From Ectocarpus siliculosus (Eukaryota; Sar; Phaeophyceae; Ectocarpales; Ectocarpaceae): a stretch of 64,000 bases of DNA. Within the stretch, counting starts at the first letter, position 1. Each line of letters starts with the position of its first letter. The translations under genes were made by a program, and so were the position numbers. The DNA is taken from contig FN649741.1 of the NCBI GenBank assembly GCA_000310025.1, positions 6,069,164-6,133,163 of the forward strand, written 5' to 3'. Shown one piece after another: positions 59,075-64,000 of the stretch. The notes below the pieces were generated by a model that did no database searches, was not told where the DNA came from, and worked only from the letters and a program-made list of their open reading frames with translations.

Positions 59075-62000
59075 AGGCCAAGGGTTCTCACGTGCGTTTC
59101 ACACAGCGGAGGCTATAGGATGAATACGGTGCGGTAATACGCATTTGAGTGCTGTATCCCCGAACGTGTCCGCATTTGGGCTTCCAGTACTACATATTGT
59201 AGGAGGGTTAATGCTGAAGTTTTCAAGAGTGTTCATTTAGTTTTTGTTGCTTTGGTCAACACCACGCTAGGGTGGTGCTGGGTGCTGCTGCACACGTTAC
59301 CCCACCAACACATACATGCGCGCGCGGTCGGTCATAGAGCTTACTGAGCAGTGGGAGGACTCCTGCTTCGGTGCCAACAAATTTAAGTTCTGTCAAATTG
59401 ATGAAGGGCCAGCTCTACTTGTTGCGACACACACACACCAGCACAGAGAGCAGCAGCAGTAGCGCAACTACACTCTTGTATCCATCGCCCAACACCCGAC
59501 CAACACGATGTGGTGGAGCATGATCCACCACAAAATCCCAGGGTATCGTGCTGCCGTTTTCCTTTTTCGTTGTTGGTCTCGCAGCAAGATTGGCGATATA
59601 CGTCGAGCGTTGCGAGAGAGCGTCGGGCGTATGGGATATGCTGCATTATCGAGCTGTTCTTACATCAGCTGCCTTCTCAATGGTTTGCGAACATTGTCGG
59701 TTTGCTCAGAATATGCAGAGAGTAATGTGTTCGATCTTTTTTGCGGCCTTCGAATCACAAACGATAAAATTGTTGACGCACTTGGATGTTCGCGCAGCAA
59801 TGATTTTTTGGTGATGTTCGCGTAGCCAGAACACGCCTTTCTGAACGACATGGGGGGGGGTGTCGCGGCTGTCTGATTGTGTTGGCCATAAAGTCAGGAA
59901 AATGTCGAAGCTTCATGTGGGAGAAAGGGTATTAAAGTCAGTGAGATGAAACTTGGGGTCGAGAAGTGCATGGTGATGGGTAGTGAAGAGTGAGTGAAAA
60001 ATGAATACGCTGAGACTGTGCGTTGCGTTCACGTTTTGAACGCGATATAGTCCATAATGGTATTCTTAGAGACCATAGTGCCACGTACCCTTTTTCTGTG
60101 AGTTTTTAACTTAGGGTGATCCTTAGGGAGTAAGTAGGCAAGAGTGCCATGCAGAAGAGCGCTTCATGTGGCTCATCAAATTTGCGCAAGCACGAGACGT
60201 GGGCTCGAGTAAAAAAGCACGAAAACGCCATGATGTGAAATTCGATCATTCATTCGCGACGCGAAGCACGGTGGTTTGTAGCCCCAAGATCCATGAGGAT
60301 CGCAGCACGTCCGTACATGTAGGGCATTGCGACGTTCTTTCCAGAAACGAGCACCGCAAACCATGCTTCATGGTGTTCCATCAAAGGAGAGCACGGAAGC
60401 CTCGGGAAAGTACGACATTCATGGCCCTATTCATCGCATATGGATTTGCATTTGTTTCCTGCATGCATTCAATGAATCCCGGAACACCTCTTGCTCATCA
60501 TTCGGTGAGTGGAAGGGACGACGTTGAGTTGACGGAAGGGATGCAATATCCTCACAAGAATAGCATCGGTTCCGTTCATGTCTCTGCAATGTAGCCAAGA
60601 CGAGAGACCGTGCCATGTGGTGGAGTACGTGAGCCACGAGATAGAGGTCACGTGTTCGTGCGGCTCGGACCATCACCATTTCGTACTCGTAAATTCCGTC
60701 ACTTCACACATGGAAACGCTCACGGGAGAAAAACCAACAGGCGACGGGTTCTTGTCTACCCCAGCGGTTGCAGTCATACCGCCCAGATTTCACGCACCAC
60801 CACTGGTGCCCTGGCTTCAGACACAAGGGTCATACCCAAACCTCGCACGGCTGCTATTTTGGGGCGTGGTGGCTGCTACAGTGAGCTGTCGAATTTTGGG
60901 CGAAAAGCGATGGCAGTGTGTACCACGGCCATGGAAATGACCGCCCTGGTGCGTGTGGGGTTGTGGACCCTTTCACTCTCCGCCGAGTTTCAGAGGATAT
61001 ACGTAGATATACTTGTATAACGAAAACACGAGAGTGGTGGAAACTTTAATTTCTACTAAAACGCGCCTCTCGATTTTTTTCCTCTTTAGGCATCGTGCAT
61101 CATGGAGAGGTAGACCCCCCTCGAAATGCAAAGTGAGTGCACCAGGTGGTGACATCCCCCGACACATCCAGAAACGCTACACGATATCGCTATGCAGCCA
61201 GGAGTTTTGTCTACTTGTGCGTCGGATCATGTCCATGCACCGCAGCTTGTTCTATCTACCCAAACACCCCCTCCGTGCATTCATGTGCATAGGCAAAATC
61301 AGGCTACCTGGGTAGGTCGAAACTCCGCCTGATCGAAGCCGTATGGTACTGAACAATGCATGTCGCCGCGCCAGTCGCAAGAGAGAAGGTGTAGGCCAGA
61401 AACACACATATTAAAACTCGAACCAGATACTCTCAGGCCATAGCGCCGGGCATCCTGAAGTGGTCCAAGGTCTCCGTTTCTCTCCGAGACTACTTGATTG
61501 TCGCGACGCCGCCTGATCAAAGCCCCCATCCACTCCAAACTTCAGTACCGTGTGACACAAGATACATTATAGGTATATATCCGAGATGGACAGATAAAGA
61601 GGGGCAACGTCGAACAAGGACAGGGGAGCACCGAGTTAAGCTCGTCCAAACATGACGCAACCGGGACACACCAATCGCATCAGGCCCTAGTCTGGTTCTT
61701 CTATTCCTGTGTCGAACAGAAAAACAGCGACTGCAGTACATACGTTGATTGTAGGGCGAGATGAGGCCAAAAATTCTACAATACTTTCAAACAAGCGGGG
61801 CCTCCTAGGCTATTTCACCAATCTCGGAAAGCAACCGAAGAATTCCCAGGATGGGGGCAGCCACCCACAGCCGGTGGCAGACTTCTGCGCCACAATCCCC
61901 TGTCGACCCCCTTCCCCCCTTGTCACGACAACGCAAGGATGATGAACAGTTTGTGGTTCAGCCTTGAAAAAAGGTAGCCTGGGCCGGCGAAAGCCCGTCA

Positions 62001-62193
62001 TATCGCTCTGTCCCGGCATCGCAAGGACGCGAAGTCAGTGGTCTAACGATTTCGGCAAGCGTGTACTGTACTTGATTCCAAGACGGCCGCACATACGCCC
62101 CCCCCCCCTCTCCTCGAGCGCGCTAACACCCCACCACATCAACGCATCCGCAAACGCTTCTCCTCACGAGATGGTGAACGGCGGTCGTATCGA
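59075..62193. other. Gene-poor intergenic region
   Basis: About 3.1 kb. The longest frames (60166-60594, 60578-60940 and 60610-61020, plus) overlap each other, lack motifs and show no splice-linked continuation. The right end should include the 3' UTR of the leucyl-tRNA synthetase gene. Confidence 0.4.
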
Positions 62194-63854
62194 TCAAAAA
62201 AGAAAGAGGGTCGGTCGCCCGGGCTCTGCCGACGCCTTCCGTCTCGCGTCGCCCTCCTCCCCGGCCGCGTCAAACACCTGGACGTTTTCCAGCGCGAGGC
62301 TGTCTCGGATGTACGCCATGTTCTCCTCCAGGATGGCGGTCTGGTCGAAGGGGAGCGTCGCCTCCAGCGCCTGAGTGATATTTTTTCCCCCATTTTTGGG
62401 GGGGAAAGGTTGGTTGGTTGATTGTCCGTTTTACAAGAAGACAGCGGCGTGATGCGCTGGACATTAGGAGGAGCGTTTTTTTTTTTCCTTTTTCAGGGGT
62501 TACTTGATTCGTCCGTTTCACAACGATGCAGCGGCGTGATACGCGCTAGGCATAAAAAGAGCCTGAGTTTTGTATTATGTTTTTTCAGGGAGGGGGCGTT
62601 CTTTAAGTGATTCGATCGTTTCACACGGTGCAGTGGCGTGCTAGGCCTAGCAGGAACTGAATACAGGGGATGCACGCAACTGCGAATTCTCGTTAGGGAA
62701 CATTGGCGGACACAGTGACCTCGATCTATTCACGCTTCGATGCAAGGGGTTAGACGCTTTAGTGAAATCGCGGCTGGGATGCCTTTTGTTCCCGCGACGT
62801 GCTTGATCTCCAACAGCCGTACACCTTTCAGCCCCCCCACGGCGCACAAACTTGACAACAGTCGCAACTCTCTTGAAAAACAACATGCCACCAACAGGTG
62901 AAAAATACCGCACTTTTATTGAGCAAAAGTCCCGGATAAACCCAAAGCTATTGTAGCGTTACCTGAGGGCCGGCCTCCTCGAACTCCGCCTTGACGAACG
63001 CCGCGAACTGCATCACTGCCTGGGACTGCTTCTTGTCGAAACCGGACTTCGTCGAGAACGCCTTCAGTTTGTGCACGGCACATGAAAAACGAGCAAAAAA
63101 AAAGCAACACAGCAAGGCAAGGAAAAGCATGGCACATCCATTCAGTACGATACGGGCACGCTGATCGTCAGCACACGATGGTCGGCGACGCTTTTTTCAC
63201 GGGACCAAACACGTACTCTGCTGGCTACGAATGCAGGGGAGAAGCAAAACGCAACGCACAGAACGCAGTGACGCATCTACACGATGCACACGCAAAGCAC
63301 GCCTCCAACCAGCGAAACCTCCCCGACAACAGAAACGTGGCGGCCGGCGCATGAGGTGCACAGCGCCGCGCACGACGACCGTACCAAGCCAAAGAGCGGG
63401 CGATGGTGAAGTACAGGCAGCCGTAACGAACGCTATCACAAGGGGCACCTCTCCCGTCGTCGACCAAAATCGCTTGCGCCCACACACACCCAAACAATAG
63501 AGCCAAAAGACCGTCCCCCAAACATGCCCTGCCTACCCTTGAGGGAGTGTGCATAACAAAGGCCAGAGCGGCACGCAAGCAAAAAAAAAAAAATCGGTGT
63601 AGTGGCAGCTACCCCGGGCAAACGAGGGTACCCCTACCGCACACATCGATACACACAAATAACCATCAACTAGAATCTCCCTACCCTACACTGCCCTACA
63701 TCATGCACACCTTGAGCCCCTTCATGACGTCAGGAGCGAATGCCTCCCCTCCGTTAGCCTCGAGACACGACCGTAGGTGGGTGAGGGTGTCCTGCTTCCA
63801 CTGCGGGTAGGCGGACGCCACGTACACGTGGGCCGACTTCGGCGCGCCTTTGCT
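62194..63854 (-). CDS. Leucyl-tRNA synthetase, cytosolic type, C-terminal exons (partial)
   Basis: Charges tRNA-Leu with leucine. The last three exons lie on the minus strand: 63854-63711 (48 codons), 63061-62963 (33) and 62370-62194 (58 codons plus TGA), all phase 0. Exon text VYVASAYPQWKQDTL...FAPD...KGLK, then FDKKQSQAVMQFAAFVKAEF, then ALEATLPFDQTAILEENMAY..SLALENVQVFDA and a PGRPTLFLF terminus. These parallel the end of eukaryotic cytosolic LeuRS (plant form VYV..WK...L, PD..I..ALK, LPF.E..VL..N..LI...LGLE.VE, SPG.PTAIF). The segment is the C-terminal extension that helps bind the tRNA; the catalytic HIGH and KMSKS parts lie beyond the right end. The acceptor of the first visible exon adjoins the poly-G stretch. 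Confidence 0.9.
62412..62655 (-). repeat. Three diverged tandem repeats in the last LeuRS intron
   Basis: Units of about 90-100 bp begin near 62418, 62505 and 62608. Shared landmarks are TTGATTcGTCCGTTT(T/C)AC, GCAG(C/T)GGCGTG and, at the end of the first two, TTTTTCAGGG. Divergence is about 25-30% by eye. Confidence 0.65.
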
Positions 63855-63860
63855 CTGCGC

Positions 63861-64000
63861 GTTGGGGGGGGGGGGGGGGGGGGGGGAAAAAAAAAAAAAC
63901 AACACATGGGGGGGGGAATTTTAAGGGAAACCCCTCTTCCCCGGGGCCCTTTTGGGGAAAACCCCGAAAACCCAAAAAGGGATTGGCCCCGAAACCCAAT
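63861..64000. other. Low-quality terminal sequence
   Basis: From 63863 the sequence becomes a long G run, then an A run, then stuttered homopolymers (ggggaaaacccc-like) with no codon structure. This is typical of the unreadable end of a Sanger trace at a contig edge, not of genome sequence. Confidence 0.8.

Overview
The window looks like nuclear DNA of a photosynthetic stramenopile, most likely a brown alga close to Ectocarpus. This is inferred from gene content and architecture, not from a search. The evidence is: intron-rich genes with short exons and introns of about 0.2-2.4 kb; a plastid-type bipartite leader (signal peptide followed by Phe) on an alpha/beta hydrolase; a large surface protein with an LNR (Notch-type) module, a parallel beta-helix and a polytopic C-terminus, as seen in brown algae and other stramenopiles; many CAG/CTG tracts; and abundant degenerate repeats. 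Nothing bacterial, organellar or viral was recognised. Gene models were built by hand from splice sites and reading-frame phase, and in the main models every intron phase closes.

Layout, left to right. (1) 184-1313 (-): 5' exons of ribose-phosphate pyrophosphokinase, continuing off the left edge. (2) 5356-9319 (+): a complete six-exon G-patch plus C2H2 zinc-finger protein of GPATCH8 type, with one GC-AG intron. (3) 10209-15119 (-): a complete seven-exon, plastid-targeted alpha/beta hydrolase; its first intron carries a large inverted repeat. (4) 17072-18442 (+): a two-exon short-chain dehydrogenase, followed by a decayed duplicate of its 3' end. (5) 24006-27639 (-): a tentative small polyQ membrane protein. 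(6) 29363-34539 (+): a protein with five Myb repeats whose introns fall at the same place in four of them. (7) 35.8-40.5 kb: a higher-order tandem repeat array with a 257-bp MITE in one unit. (8) 43981-47049 (-): a decayed LNR gene, with a triple tRNA-like repeat and a palindrome inside an intron. (9) 47.1-52.6 kb: fold-back elements and a GGTCATGACC minisatellite. (10) 52619-58285 (+): the large LNR/beta-helix/multi-TM receptor-like gene, intact except for one extra base. (11) 58867-59069: twin hairpins. (12) 62194-63854 (-): the last three exons of cytosolic-type leucyl-tRNA synthetase, running into low-quality sequence at the right end.

The recognised genes alternate strand one after another (- + - + - + - + -). 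They are mostly housekeeping or regulatory genes with no shared pathway: nucleotide precursor supply, RNA-associated or transcription factors, lipid or ester hydrolysis, redox, translation. The two LNR genes are the exception; they are paralogous and lie about 5.6 kb apart on opposite strands. The accessory interest is in the repeat array, the LNR pair, and the fold-back and hairpin elements.
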